A stretch of DNA of 22,529 nt from Sulfitobacter sp. Lineage in GTDB: Bacteria > Pseudomonadota > Alphaproteobacteria > Rhodobacterales > Rhodobacteraceae. Numbering within the stretch: the stretch's first letter is position 1; each line of letters begins with the position of its first letter. The notes beneath the pieces are model-generated. The model was not told the DNA's origin. It worked only from the letters and a program-made list of their open reading frames with translations, and did no database searches. The stretch lies in the NCBI GenBank assembly GCA_024636405.1, contig JAGXHC010000110.1, forward strand, positions 1 to 22,529, in the 5' to 3' direction. Of the stretch, positions 7,826-15,128 are shown piece by piece. Position numbers and translations under genes: made by a program.

Positions 7826-9430
7826 ATGAACGATCAACTCGAATTTCTAACTGGCAAGGTTGTCAAAGGCCTGATGACGCGCCGTGAATTTGTAGGCCGT
7901 GCCGCAGCGCTTGGCATCTCCGCTGTAGCGGCAAATGCCTTGTTGGCGACCCGCGCCCAGGCGGACGCTCACGAGGCCCCGAAACGTGGCGGCACGATCA
8001 AGATCGGCTCTTCCGGCGGCGAAAGCACCAATACGCAGGACCCCGCGCTGACCGCTTCGGAAGTCCCGCTCAATAACCTCTATTGCTGGGGTGAAACGCT
8101 GATCGAAATCAATCCGGATGGATCGCTGGAAAACCGGCTGGCCGAAAGCTTTGAGGCATCGGCGGATGCAAAGACCTGGACGTTCAAGATCCGCAAGGGC
8201 GTGCCTTTTTCCAACGGTCAGGAAATGACCGCCGACGACGTGCTGAAGACGCTTCAGCGCCACTCAAACGAAGAAAGCCAATCCGGCGCGTTGGGGATCG
8301 TCAAGGGGATCGCCGACATGAAAGTGGACGGCGACAACGTCGTTCTGGAACTGGACGCGGCCAATGCCGACCTGCCCTATCTGATGTCGGACTATCATCT
8401 GATCATCCAACCGGGCGGCGGCATGGACAATCCGGCAGCCGCTATCGGCACCGGCCCCTACACGCTTGAAGTGGATGAGCCCGGCGTGCGGCACGCGTTC
8501 AAGCGTCGTGAAGATTACTGGGATGCGGAAAACCGCGGCTGGGCGGACGAAATCGAAATCCTCGTGCTCAATGACGCGACTGCGCGTACCGCGGCACTGC
8601 AATCGGGTCAGGTGCACGCGATCAACCGCGTCGATCCCAAAGTTGCCGCCTTGCTGGGCCGCGCGAACAACCTTGCTGTTCGCAGCGTTTCCGGCCCCGG
8701 TCACTACGTGTTCATCGCGCATATCGACACAGCACCGTTCGACAACAACGACCTTCGCTTGGCGTTGAAGTACGCCATCGACCGCGAAGAGATGGTGGAC
8801 AAGATCCTGCGCGGCTTCGGTACGGTCGGCAACGACTTCCCGATCAACAAATCCTACCCGCTCTTTGATGCATCGATCCCGCAGCGCGAGCATTCCATCG
8901 AGAAGGCCAAGGAGCATTATGCCGCTTCAGGTCACGATGGCAGCCCGATCATCCTGCGCGTCTCCGACGGCGCTTTCCCCGGCGCGGTGGACGCGGCATC
9001 GTTGTTCCAGCAATCTGCCAAAGCGGCCGGTATCCCGCTTGAGATCAAGCGTGAGCCGAACGATGGATACTGGTCCGAAGTCTGGAACGTGCAGCCGTTC
9101 TGCGCCTCCTACTGGGGCGGGCGTCCGGTGCAGGATCAAATGTATTCGACAGCCTATCTGTCGACCGCAGACTGGAATGACACCCGCTGGAAGCGTCCTG
9201 AGTTCGACACCTTGCTGGCCGAAGCCAAGGCGGAGCTTGATCCAACAAAACGCCAGGAAACTTACTCCAAGATGGCAATGATGCTGCGCGAAGAAGGCGG
9301 ATTGATCCTGCCGATGTTCAACGACTTCATCAATGGGGTCAGCAACGATCTTGGCGGTTGGGTTGATGATCCTTACGGCGAAATGATGAGCAATCAGGCC
9401 GCCATCAAGTGTTGGTTGAAGTCGGCATAA
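7826..9430 (+). CDS. ABC transporter substrate-binding protein, family 5 (peptide/nickel type), Tat-exported
   Basis: A 534-residue periplasmic solute receptor. A twin-arginine signal is visible: TRREFVG at 18-24, a hydrophobic Ala-rich stretch, and probable cleavage after AQA (residue 46). Family SBP_bac_5 features follow: a mature start RGGTIKIG, LAESFEASADAKTWTFKIRKGVPFS, MTADDVLKTLQRH, GTGPYTLE, and a basic/acidic C-terminal half ending in MLREEGGLILPMFNDF. Tat export means the protein folds before export. GGGAG at 7813-7817 places the start eight bases downstream. The two permease genes and the ATPase follow at short spacing, making a complete importer; the upstream S15-like hydrolase points to a peptide-like ligand. 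The exact ligand cannot be read from sequence. Confidence 0.9.
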   Translation: MNDQLEFLTGKVVKGLMTRREFVGRAAALGISAVAANALLATRAQADAHEAPKRGGTIKIGSSGGESTNTQDPALTASEVPLNNLYCWGETLIEINPDGSLENRLAESFEASADAKTWTFKIRKGVPFSNGQEMTADDVLKTLQRHSNEESQSGALGIVKGIADMKVDGDNVVLELDAANADLPYLMSDYHLIIQPGGGMDNPAAAIGTGPYTLEVDEPGVRHAFKRREDYWDAENRGWADEIEILVLNDATARTAALQSGQVHAINRVDPKVAALLGRANNLAVRSVSGPGHYVFIAHIDTAPFDNNDLRLALKYAIDREEMVDKILRGFGTVGNDFPINKSYPLFDASIPQREHSIEKAKEHYAASGHDGSPIILRVSDGAFPGAVDAASLFQQSAKAAGIPLEIKREPNDGYWSEVWNVQPFCASYWGGRPVQDQMYSTAYLSTADWNDTRWKRPEFDTLLAEAKAELDPTKRQETYSKMAMMLREEGGLILPMFNDFINGVSNDLGGWVDDPYGEMMSNQAAIKCWLKSA

Positions 9431-9443
9431 GGGACAGCTGAAA

Positions 9444-10400
9444 ATGCACCCCATCCTACAACTTATTGCCCAGCGCCTTGCGCTGGGCATTCTGTTGCTG
9501 TTGGCAGCTTCAGTCTTGATTTTTGCGGGCACCACAATGTTGCCCGGAGATGTAGCACAACAGATCCTCGGCCAATCGGCAACGCCGCAGGCGCTTGCCA
9601 ATATGCGCGAGCAGATGGGGCTCAACGAGCCTGCGCTGACGCGTTATTTCTCTTGGCTTGGCGGTTTTCTTCAGGGTGATCTTGGCACCGCGCTGACCAA
9701 TGGCCGCGACATCGCCGAAAGTCTGGGAGGGCGGCTTCAGAATACGTTGTTCCTCGCCTTCTGGGCTGCGCTTATCTCGGTTCCGCTGGCGATCTTTCTT
9801 GGCCTGCTGGCCGTGCGCTACAAGGACCGTTGGCCGGACAAGCTGATCTCGGCGGTGACCCTGACGACGATTTCCATACCCGAATTCATGATCGGCTACG
9901 TGCTGGTCTACTGGATCGCAATCAAGGCGAACATGTTCTCCTCCGTTGCGATCATCAACGACAGCATGAGCCTTGGGCAAAAGCTTAACGCCATCGCGAT
10001 TCCTGTTATGGTGCTGACCCTTGTCGTGCTGGCGCATATGATGCGCATGACCCGCGCCGCCATTCTCAACGTGATGCAGTCAGCCTATATCGAGACCGCC
10101 GAACTCAAAGGGCTTGGCATGCTCAAGGTCATCCGCACACACGCATTTCCCAATGCCATCGCGCCGATCGTGAATGTCGTGATGCTGAATCTCGCCTATC
10201 TTGTCGTCGGGGTCGTCGTGGTTGAGGTGGTCTTTGCCTATCCCGGCATGGGCCAATACCTTGTTGATCACGTTTCCAAACGCGATGTGCCGGTGGTGCA
10301 GGCCTGCGGACTTATCTTTGCCGCTGTCTATATCGGTTTGAATCTGGTCGCCGATATCGTGTCGATCCTTGCCAACCCAAGACTGAGGCATCCAAAATGA
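9444..10400 (+). CDS. ABC transporter permease, DppB/OppB family
   Basis: A 318-residue inner-membrane permease, one half of the translocation channel. About six hydrophobic segments are visible (around 12-31, 96-122, 138-165, 185-203, 245-268, 285-308). The N-terminal ILQLIAQRLALGILLLLAAS is typical of DppB. The cytoplasmic EAA loop that docks on the ATPase runs about 217-241 (ETAELKGLGMLKVIRTHAFPN). It starts 13 bases after the binding-protein stop. Its own stop is overlapped (ATGA, 10397-10400) by a 33-codon frame that leads to the second permease. Confidence 0.92.
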   Translation: MHPILQLIAQRLALGILLLLAASVLIFAGTTMLPGDVAQQILGQSATPQALANMREQMGLNEPALTRYFSWLGGFLQGDLGTALTNGRDIAESLGGRLQNTLFLAFWAALISVPLAIFLGLLAVRYKDRWPDKLISAVTLTTISIPEFMIGYVLVYWIAIKANMFSSVAIINDSMSLGQKLNAIAIPVMVLTLVVLAHMMRMTRAAILNVMQSAYIETAELKGLGMLKVIRTHAFPNAIAPIVNVVMLNLAYLVVGVVVVEVVFAYPGMGQYLVDHVSKRDVPVVQACGLIFAAVYIGLNLVADIVSILANPRLRHPK

Positions 10401-10498
10401 ATTCTTCCCAAAGAAAGTTCATGCTGCGTGCCGGGCCATGCGCAGTGCAATTTGCCTGCCGTACCGCGCTTGCAAGTAATGCGGGGTGTTGCGCATGA
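10397..10498 (+). CDS. 33-codon coupling ORF between the two permease genes (possible)
   Basis: The frame starts at ATG 10397, overlapping the DppB-like stop as ATGA, and ends at TGA 10496-10498, overlapping the next permease start ATG 10495, again as ATGA. The 33-residue peptide begins MNSSQRKFMLRAG and ends SNAGCCA, with four cysteines and no recognisable domain. Chance could give one overlap; two exact ones suggest that ribosomes pass from one permease to the next through this frame, whether or not the peptide has a role. It could also be a remnant of an older, longer N-terminus of the second permease. No Shine-Dalgarno sequence is evident at its start. Confidence 0.4.
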   Translation: MNSSQRKFMLRAGPCAVQFACRTALASNAGCCA

Positions 10499-11310
10499 AA
10501 AATATCCCCATCTCGGCGCTTATTGGTCTGTTCTTCACCGGGCTTTATTTCCTGATTGCGCTTCTCGCACCGGTCATCGCGCCTTACGGCATGTCCGAAG
10601 TCGTCGGTGACGTCTGGGAACCGTCAAGTTCGGAATTCCTGCTTGGCACTGACAGCATCGGGCGTGACCTGCTGACCCGGCTGATCTATGGCGGGCGGAC
10701 CACGATCTTTATCGCGACGATGGCCACGATCCTGAGCTTTGTCACAGGATCGGTGTTGGGTCTTTTTGCAGCTGTATCTGGCGGGTGGATTGATCAGACG
10801 CTGTCGCGGTTTGTCGATCTGATCATGTCCATTCCATCGCTGATCTTTGCGTTGGTGGTGTTGTCGGTGATGCCGACCACCGTCACCATTCTGATCGTGT
10901 TGATGGGGCTGCTGGACAGTACCCGTGTTTACCGGCTTGCCCGCGCCGTTGCAGTGGACATCACCGTGATGGACTACGTCGAGGCGGCGCGTCTGCGTGG
11001 CGAACGTATCGGGTGGATCATCTTTCGCGAAATTCTTCCCAATGCCCTGTCACCGCTGGTGGCGGAAATGGGTCTGCGGTTTATTTTTGCGGTGCTCTTT
11101 ATCTCCACCCTGTCGTTCCTGGGGCTTGGCGTGCAGCCACCGCAGGCAGACTGGGGCGGGATCGTGAAGGAAAACAAGGAGGGCATCAATTATGGCATTC
11201 AGGCGGCGCTCTATCCCGCTTACGCCATCGCCACCTTGTGCATCTCGATCAACCTCGTTGCGGACTGGATCCTGACCCGGACGACATCTCTTAAAGGAGG
11301 CAGAGGATGA
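10495..11310 (+). CDS. ABC transporter permease, DppC/OppC family
   Basis: A 271-residue inner-membrane permease pairing with the DppB-like subunit. The start ATG 10495 is preferred over GTG 10486 because GGGG (10483-10486) lies eight bases upstream and MKNIPISALIG is a normal beginning. Family signs: an N-terminal TM, the periplasmic segment FLLGTDSIGRDLLTRLIYGGRT, and the EAA loop at 163-188 (EAARLRGERIGWIIFREILPN). About five further hydrophobic segments follow. It ends with TGA overlapping the ATPase start. DppC proteins often run nearer 290-300 residues, so this one has a short N-terminus, which fits with the odd 33-codon frame just upstream. Confidence 0.92.
   Translation: MKNIPISALIGLFFTGLYFLIALLAPVIAPYGMSEVVGDVWEPSSSEFLLGTDSIGRDLLTRLIYGGRTTIFIATMATILSFVTGSVLGLFAAVSGGWIDQTLSRFVDLIMSIPSLIFALVVLSVMPTTVTILIVLMGLLDSTRVYRLARAVAVDITVMDYVEAARLRGERIGWIIFREILPNALSPLVAEMGLRFIFAVLFISTLSFLGLGVQPPQADWGGIVKENKEGINYGIQAALYPAYAIATLCISINLVADWILTRTTSLKGGRG
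11293..11300 (+). promoter_or_regulatory. strong ribosome binding site of the fused ATPase
   Basis: AAAGGAGG lies six bases before ATG 11307, inside the 3' end of the permease gene. It is a near-perfect anti-16S match and fixes the ATPase start, so the ATPase can be initiated independently despite the ATGA overlap. Confidence 0.8.
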
Positions 11311-12953
11311 ACGATGTGACAGAACCGCTCCTGCGGGTGCGTGGTCTCAAGATCGGTGCCACCGTCTATCCGCCCGGCGAACGCCCTCATGACATCGAAA
11401 TTGTGCACGGGATCGATTTTGACCTCGAAGCAGGCAAGGTATTGGGCCTGATCGGCGAATCCGGTGCGGGCAAGTCCACCATCGGGCTTGCCGCGATGGC
11501 CTATGGTCGCGGCGGCGTTGAGATCACGGGCGGCGAAGTGACGGTGAACGGCCGTGACATCCTGAAGTCCGGGCTGCGCGATGTGCGCCGTCTGCGCGGT
11601 GCCGAAGTAACCTATGTCAGCCAATCCGCCGCCGCCTCTTTCAACCCGGCCAAGAAGATCCTGGAACAGGTGACCGAGGCCGCGATTTTCCAGAACAAGT
11701 TTTCCAAGAAGGACGCCGAGGCCCGCGCCGTGGCGCTGTTTGAAAAGCTGGGCCTGCCCGATCCCGAAACCATCGGGGACCGCTATCCGCATCAGGTCTC
11801 GGGGGGGCAGTTGCAACGCTGCATGACTGCGCTGGCGCTTTGCCCGGAGCCTGACCTGGTGGTCTTTGATGAACCCACCACTGCACTTGATGTAACCACG
11901 CAGATTGACGTGCTGGCCGCCATTAAAGAGGCGATTGCCGATACCGGTGTTGCCGCGCTTTATATTACCCATGACCTTGCCGTGGTGGCGCAGGTCTCTG
12001 ATCATATCATGGTGCTGCAACAAGGCGCGATGGTTGAATACGGCACCACCGATCAGATCATCAACAACCCGCAGGAAGAATACACCCAGGCGCTCGTTTC
12101 TGTCCGCTCGATCACCCATGAGGAAAAAGTGCCGACGGACACGCCGCTTTTGCGGGTGGAAAACATCACTGCGCGCTACCGGGGCACCGATTTCGATGTG
12201 CTCAAGAACATCAGCGTCGAATTGCATCCCGGTCAGACGCTTGCCGTGGTTGGGGAATCCGGGTCAGGCAAATCCACCCTTGCGCGGGTGATTACCGGCC
12301 TGCTGCCGCCCTCAAATGGGCAGATTATCTTTGATGGGCGCGCGTTGGCGCCCGCGCTGGCCACGCGACCGCGCGATGACCTGCGCGAATTGCAGATGAT
12401 CTATCAGATGGCTGACACCGCGATGAACCCGCGCCAGACCGTGGGCACGATCATCGGGCGTCCTTTGGAGTTTTACTTTGGCCTCAAGGGTCAGGCCAAA
12501 CAGACCCGTGTTCAGGAACTGCTGGATGAAATCGAACTGGGGGATGGATTTCAGGATCGCTATCCTGCGGAACTGTCAGGTGGTCAGAAACAACGTGTCT
12601 GCATCGCCCGTGCGCTGGCTGCAAAGCCCAAGCTGATCATCTGCGACGAGGTGACAAGCGCGCTTGATCCACTGGTGGCGGACGGTATCCTCAAGCTGCT
12701 GCTGAAATTGCAGAAGATTGAAGATGTCTCCTATCTCTTTATCACCCACGATCTGGCCACCGTGCGCGCGATTGCCGACAGCATCGCGGTCATGCTGCAA
12801 GGCGAAGTTGTGCGCTATGGTCCCAAATCGCAGGTCCTGTCGCCGCCCTTTGACGCCTATACCGATCTGCTGTTGTCCTCCGTCCCGGAGATGAAGATCG
12901 GCTGGCTGGAAGAAACCATCGAACATCGCAGAATGGAAAGCGCCGGGCACTGA
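11307..12953 (+). CDS. fused double ATP-binding protein of the peptide-type importer (DppD-DppF fusion)
   Basis: A 548-residue protein with two complete ABC ATPases, powering the importer. Domain 1: Walker A GESGAGKS (50-57), signature VSGGQ (164-168), Walker B with Asp188-Glu189, switch His222. Domain 2: Walker A GESGSGKS (316-323), signature LSGGQ (423-427), Walker B with Asp447-Glu448, switch His481. Both sites therefore look catalytically intact. The first domain corresponds to DppD and the second to DppF, which are separate genes in E. coli; the GsiA/YejF type of fusion is common in alphaproteobacteria. The oligopeptide-specific C-terminal extension of each half is short. It is the last gene of the operon; its stop at 12953 is followed by 261 bases without a gene. 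Confidence 0.93.
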   Translation: MNDVTEPLLRVRGLKIGATVYPPGERPHDIEIVHGIDFDLEAGKVLGLIGESGAGKSTIGLAAMAYGRGGVEITGGEVTVNGRDILKSGLRDVRRLRGAEVTYVSQSAAASFNPAKKILEQVTEAAIFQNKFSKKDAEARAVALFEKLGLPDPETIGDRYPHQVSGGQLQRCMTALALCPEPDLVVFDEPTTALDVTTQIDVLAAIKEAIADTGVAALYITHDLAVVAQVSDHIMVLQQGAMVEYGTTDQIINNPQEEYTQALVSVRSITHEEKVPTDTPLLRVENITARYRGTDFDVLKNISVELHPGQTLAVVGESGSGKSTLARVITGLLPPSNGQIIFDGRALAPALATRPRDDLRELQMIYQMADTAMNPRQTVGTIIGRPLEFYFGLKGQAKQTRVQELLDEIELGDGFQDRYPAELSGGQKQRVCIARALAAKPKLIICDEVTSALDPLVADGILKLLLKLQKIEDVSYLFITHDLATVRAIADSIAVMLQGEVVRYGPKSQVLSPPFDAYTDLLLSSVPEMKIGWLEETIEHRRMESAGH

Positions 12954-13214
12954 GCGCGGGCTGTCGCGGGTTCTTGCGCATCGACGGGGGGCAAACGCAT
13001 CCGATACCCGCGCGATAAGCGGCGCAATCGCCCCACTCCCGAACTATGCAACCGCATCATCGCAATACGCCGGGACCTGCCCAAATGGCCGCTATATGCG
13101 ACAAGCGTCTGCATCGCCTACGCCTGACGCCTAACTGCACTACCTCGCACGGCATTCCCGCCTCTGACAAAGTCGAACACCCAGGCAAAAGCGCAGTTCC
13201 GTAGATCCCCCGTA
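12954..13214. other. gene-free gap between converging genes
   Basis: These 261 bases separate the ATPase and the DUF1428 gene, which converge. I found no open frame with coding character, no tRNA and no hairpin followed by T that would serve as a terminator. TACGG occurs twice in direct orientation on the minus strand near 13196-13211, probably by chance. Confidence 0.6.
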
Positions 13215-13577
13215 TCAGCCCTTTGCGGTCATATGCACCAGCGGCTCAAACCCGCCCCACATCATGCGCATCCCATCAAAGGGCATCTTCGGCATGTCCT
13301 TCATGCGCGGGTCCTGCATCATTTGTTCAAAACCCTTATCTGCCGTGGCTTTATCCGGCCATTCCATCCACGAAAAGACCACCGTTTCATCGTCTTTCTT
13401 CTGGACCGCCATGGGAAAGGACGTGACCTTGCCGTCCGGCACATCCACGCCCCAGTTCTCATAATTTCCAAGGCATCCGAACTCCTGGAAAATGACCCAG
13501 GTCTTCTCGGCCATCTCCTTGTAGGCCGCCCTGTTGGCCGTCGGTACGGCCAGCAAAAATCCTGTAAAGTATGACAT
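13215..13577 (-). CDS. DUF1428 family protein
   Basis: A 120-residue cytosolic protein of the DUF1428 family (dimeric alpha/beta-barrel type; old records call some members 'RNA signal recognition particle', without support). Family blocks: an N-terminal MSYFTGFLLAVP, WGVDVPDGKVTSFPMAVQ, VVFSWMEWPDKATAD and the C-terminal Met-rich MMQDPRMKDMPKMPFDGMRM ending in GGFEPLV. It is full length. GGGAG precedes the ATG by eight bases on the minus strand. It is divergent from the MarR regulator at 13647, with which it shares a 69-base promoter region; regulation by MarR is therefore likely. The biochemical function is unknown. Confidence 0.9.
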   Translation of the reverse strand: MSYFTGFLLAVPTANRAAYKEMAEKTWVIFQEFGCLGNYENWGVDVPDGKVTSFPMAVQKKDDETVVFSWMEWPDKATADKGFEQMMQDPRMKDMPKMPFDGMRMMWGGFEPLVHMTAKG

Positions 13578-13597
13578 TTCTTCACTCCCATTTCAGA

Positions 13598-13603
13598 ATC
13601 ATA
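13598..13603 (-). promoter_or_regulatory. candidate -10 box for the DUF1428 gene
   Basis: Read on the minus strand this is TATGAT (five of six consensus bases), about 20 bases upstream of the DUF1428 start, which leaves room for the GGGAG ribosome site in a short leader. No good -35 was found at the standard distance; a regulator-dependent promoter is possible. Confidence 0.35.
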
Positions 13604-13612
13604 CTTCCGACC

Positions 13613-13618
13613 TTGACA
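13613..13618 (+). promoter_or_regulatory. consensus -35 (TTGACA) for the marR-type gene
   Basis: TTGACA is a perfect sigma-70 -35 hexamer, 28 bases before the ATG at 13647. The matching -10 would lie within or beside the GTTGATATCAAC palindrome (best candidates TATCAA or CATAAA at non-ideal spacing), so a bound repressor would block RNA polymerase. Confidence 0.4.
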
Positions 13619-13627
13619 AACATTTAA

Positions 13628-13639
13628 GTTGATATCAAC
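13628..13639. promoter_or_regulatory. perfect 12-bp palindrome GTTGATATCAAC, likely MarR operator
   Basis: An exact inverted repeat (TTGAT/ATCAA half-sites) lies seven bases upstream of the MarR start codon in the promoter region shared with the DUF1428 gene. MarR dimers bind short palindromes of this kind, so autoregulation and control of the divergent gene are the natural reading. Confidence 0.65.
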
Positions 13640-13646
13640 ATAAATC

Positions 13647-14102
13647 ATGAACATGGATTCCGACCTGCCTTTTTCCGCCACTCTGGAAGTGCGCGACCGC
13701 TGCTTGTGCCTGCATGTTCAGCGCGCAGCCCGCGTGCTGGCCCGCCGTTTCGACGACGTCTTGCGCCCGTTCGGCGTGACCAATGGGCAATTTTCCCTGC
13801 TGATGTCCCTGAACCGCCCAGACGACGGACCGCGGATCAGCGATCTGGTGTTGCTTCTTGGCATGGACCGCACCACGCTTACTGCCGCGCTGAAAGTGCT
13901 TGCACGTCAAGGATTGGTTGTCTCCACCCCAGACCCCAAGGACGCCCGCGCCCACCGCTTGCGATTGACAGACGCAGGCCGCAATGTGCTGAAAGACGCG
14001 CTGCCGGTGTGGCGCGCCACACATGATGCCGTGGATGCCGATCTCGCACCGAACGATCCGCAAAGTTTGCGAGATGGGCTGAACGCGGTTGCAGGTCGGT
14101 GA
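13647..14102 (+). CDS. MarR family transcriptional regulator with N-terminal CxC
   Basis: A 151-residue dimeric winged-helix repressor. The N-terminal dimerisation helix (15-40) is followed by the recognition region GPRISDLVLLLGMDRTTLTAALKVLARQGLV (about 61-91, split by a turn) and the beta wing DPKDARAHRLRLTDAG (96-111). Cys19 and Cys21 form a CxC pair; the second sits where OhrR-type MarR proteins carry their peroxide-sensing cysteine, so redox or electrophile sensing is possible (inference from position only). It is divergent from the DUF1428 gene, with a perfect palindrome between them. An alternative start two codons downstream (second Met) would change little. The inducing ligand is unknown. 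Confidence 0.9.
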   Translation: MNMDSDLPFSATLEVRDRCLCLHVQRAARVLARRFDDVLRPFGVTNGQFSLLMSLNRPDDGPRISDLVLLLGMDRTTLTAALKVLARQGLVVSTPDPKDARAHRLRLTDAGRNVLKDALPVWRATHDAVDADLAPNDPQSLRDGLNAVAGR

Positions 14103-14230
14103 GGGATGACCGGGCGGCACCGGGCGCGCAGGTTTCAGAATATCCTCGGAACAGCCGTTAATCCTTCCTTTCCCATTGTGCCCGGACGCTGCTTGCGGTC
14201 ATCTGTGCGGGACATTTGAAAGGACGCATC

Positions 14231-15067
14231 ATGGACCGTAAACTGCTGCTGATTATTCTTGACGGTGTGCCTTACCGCAATTGGCGCCGCCTTTTCGGCA
14301 ATCTCGAAGGTTGGGTGGACAGTGGCGATGCGCGCGTATGGAAAATACGCTCGGTCCTGCCCTCGATCTCGGCCTCGTGCTATGCCTCGATCCACACCGG
14401 CGTCGCACCCGCGATCCACGGCTGTACCGGTAACGGCAATGTCTTTCGGCTCAAGGAAAAGGACGTATTTGCCCAAACCCGCGCCGCCGGAGGCGTCACC
14501 GGGGCCGTGGCCCACAGCTTTTGGTCAGAGTTCTTCAACCGCCATCCTTTTGATTTTGTGCGCGATATTGAATACGATGAACCCCAAAGTGACAGCATCA
14601 ACCACGGTCGCTTTCACACCATGACCGGCTATGGGTTGATCAACCAGATGACTCCATCGGATGTGGACCTGTTTGGAACGCTGACCAATTTGTGTGCGCG
14701 GTTCGGATTGAATTACGGGATGCTGCATACCTGCACGCTGGACAGCATGGGCCACCGGTTTTTTCATGACTGTCAGGAAATGGATCACGCCTGTGCGGTG
14801 ATGGACGAGATGCTGGCGCCCTTCATCCCCAAATGGCTGGACATGGGATACGAGATCATCGTGACCGCCGACCACGGACAGGACGCGCGTGGCCATCACG
14901 GTGGGCGCGATCCGTTGCAACAGGAGGCCGCACTATATTATTTCGGGCCAGCAGACGGACCATCCGAAGATACCGTGATTGATCAGTTGCAACTGGCGCC
15001 GACGATCCTGAACCGGCTGGGTGCGCCGGTGGCCGATACGATGAAGGCAAAGTCGTTTCTGACGTAG
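14231..15067 (+). CDS. alkaline phosphatase superfamily hydrolase (nucleotide pyrophosphatase/phosphodiesterase type)
   Basis: A 278-residue metal-dependent phospho- or sulfoesterase. The start ATG 14231 follows GAAAGGA at proper spacing; the TTG at 14216 lies upstream of that site and is rejected. Superfamily metal-site residues can be read: Asp11 in ILDGVPYR, the nucleophile region LPSISASCYASIHTG (43-57, probable Ser47 where NPP enzymes have Thr), His63 in IHGCTGN, Asp-x-x-x-His in LDSMGH, and the TADHGQDARGHHGG block giving Asp, His and a final His. There is no signal peptide, so it acts in the cytosol, unlike many relatives. At 278 residues it is short for NPP/PhnA enzymes (about 400). 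No neighbour explains its substrate; it converges on the esterase at 15129. Confidence 0.8.
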   Translation: MDRKLLLIILDGVPYRNWRRLFGNLEGWVDSGDARVWKIRSVLPSISASCYASIHTGVAPAIHGCTGNGNVFRLKEKDVFAQTRAAGGVTGAVAHSFWSEFFNRHPFDFVRDIEYDEPQSDSINHGRFHTMTGYGLINQMTPSDVDLFGTLTNLCARFGLNYGMLHTCTLDSMGHRFFHDCQEMDHACAVMDEMLAPFIPKWLDMGYEIIVTADHGQDARGHHGGRDPLQQEAALYYFGPADGPSEDTVIDQLQLAPTILNRLGAPVADTMKAKSFLT

Positions 15068-15070
15068 AAT

Positions 15071-15088
15071 GGTGGGGTGAACCCCACC
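15071..15088. terminator. strong hairpin between converging genes
   Basis: GGTGGGG (15071-15077), loop TGAA and CCCCACC (15082-15088) form a perfect seven-pair GC-rich stem four bases after the phosphodiesterase stop and 40 bases from the esterase stop on the other strand. There is no T-run on either side, so it may act as a bidirectional RNA 3'-end barrier rather than a classic terminator. Its sequence (with the flanking CTACC) resembles, from memory, a repeat seen widely in Rhodobacteraceae. Confidence 0.5.
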
Positions 15089-15128
15089 CTACCGACATGC
15101 GCAGGCATGGCGTTTGGTTAGGCGCGGT

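Noticed and set aside
10428..10610. 60-codon plus-strand frame overlapping the second permease
   Set aside because: It is in another frame running into the permease; the 33-codon frame with ATGA overlaps at both ends explains the gap better.
12954..13214. Degraded gene in the gap after the ATPase
   Set aside because: Short frames in this gap (such as one on the minus strand at 12857-13114) lack domain content and overlap the ATPase; nothing supports a pseudogene.
14216..14230. Upstream TTG start for the phosphatase-superfamily gene
   Set aside because: It would include the GAAAGGA ribosome site in the coding region; ATG 14231 gives the normal start MDRKLLLIILDG.
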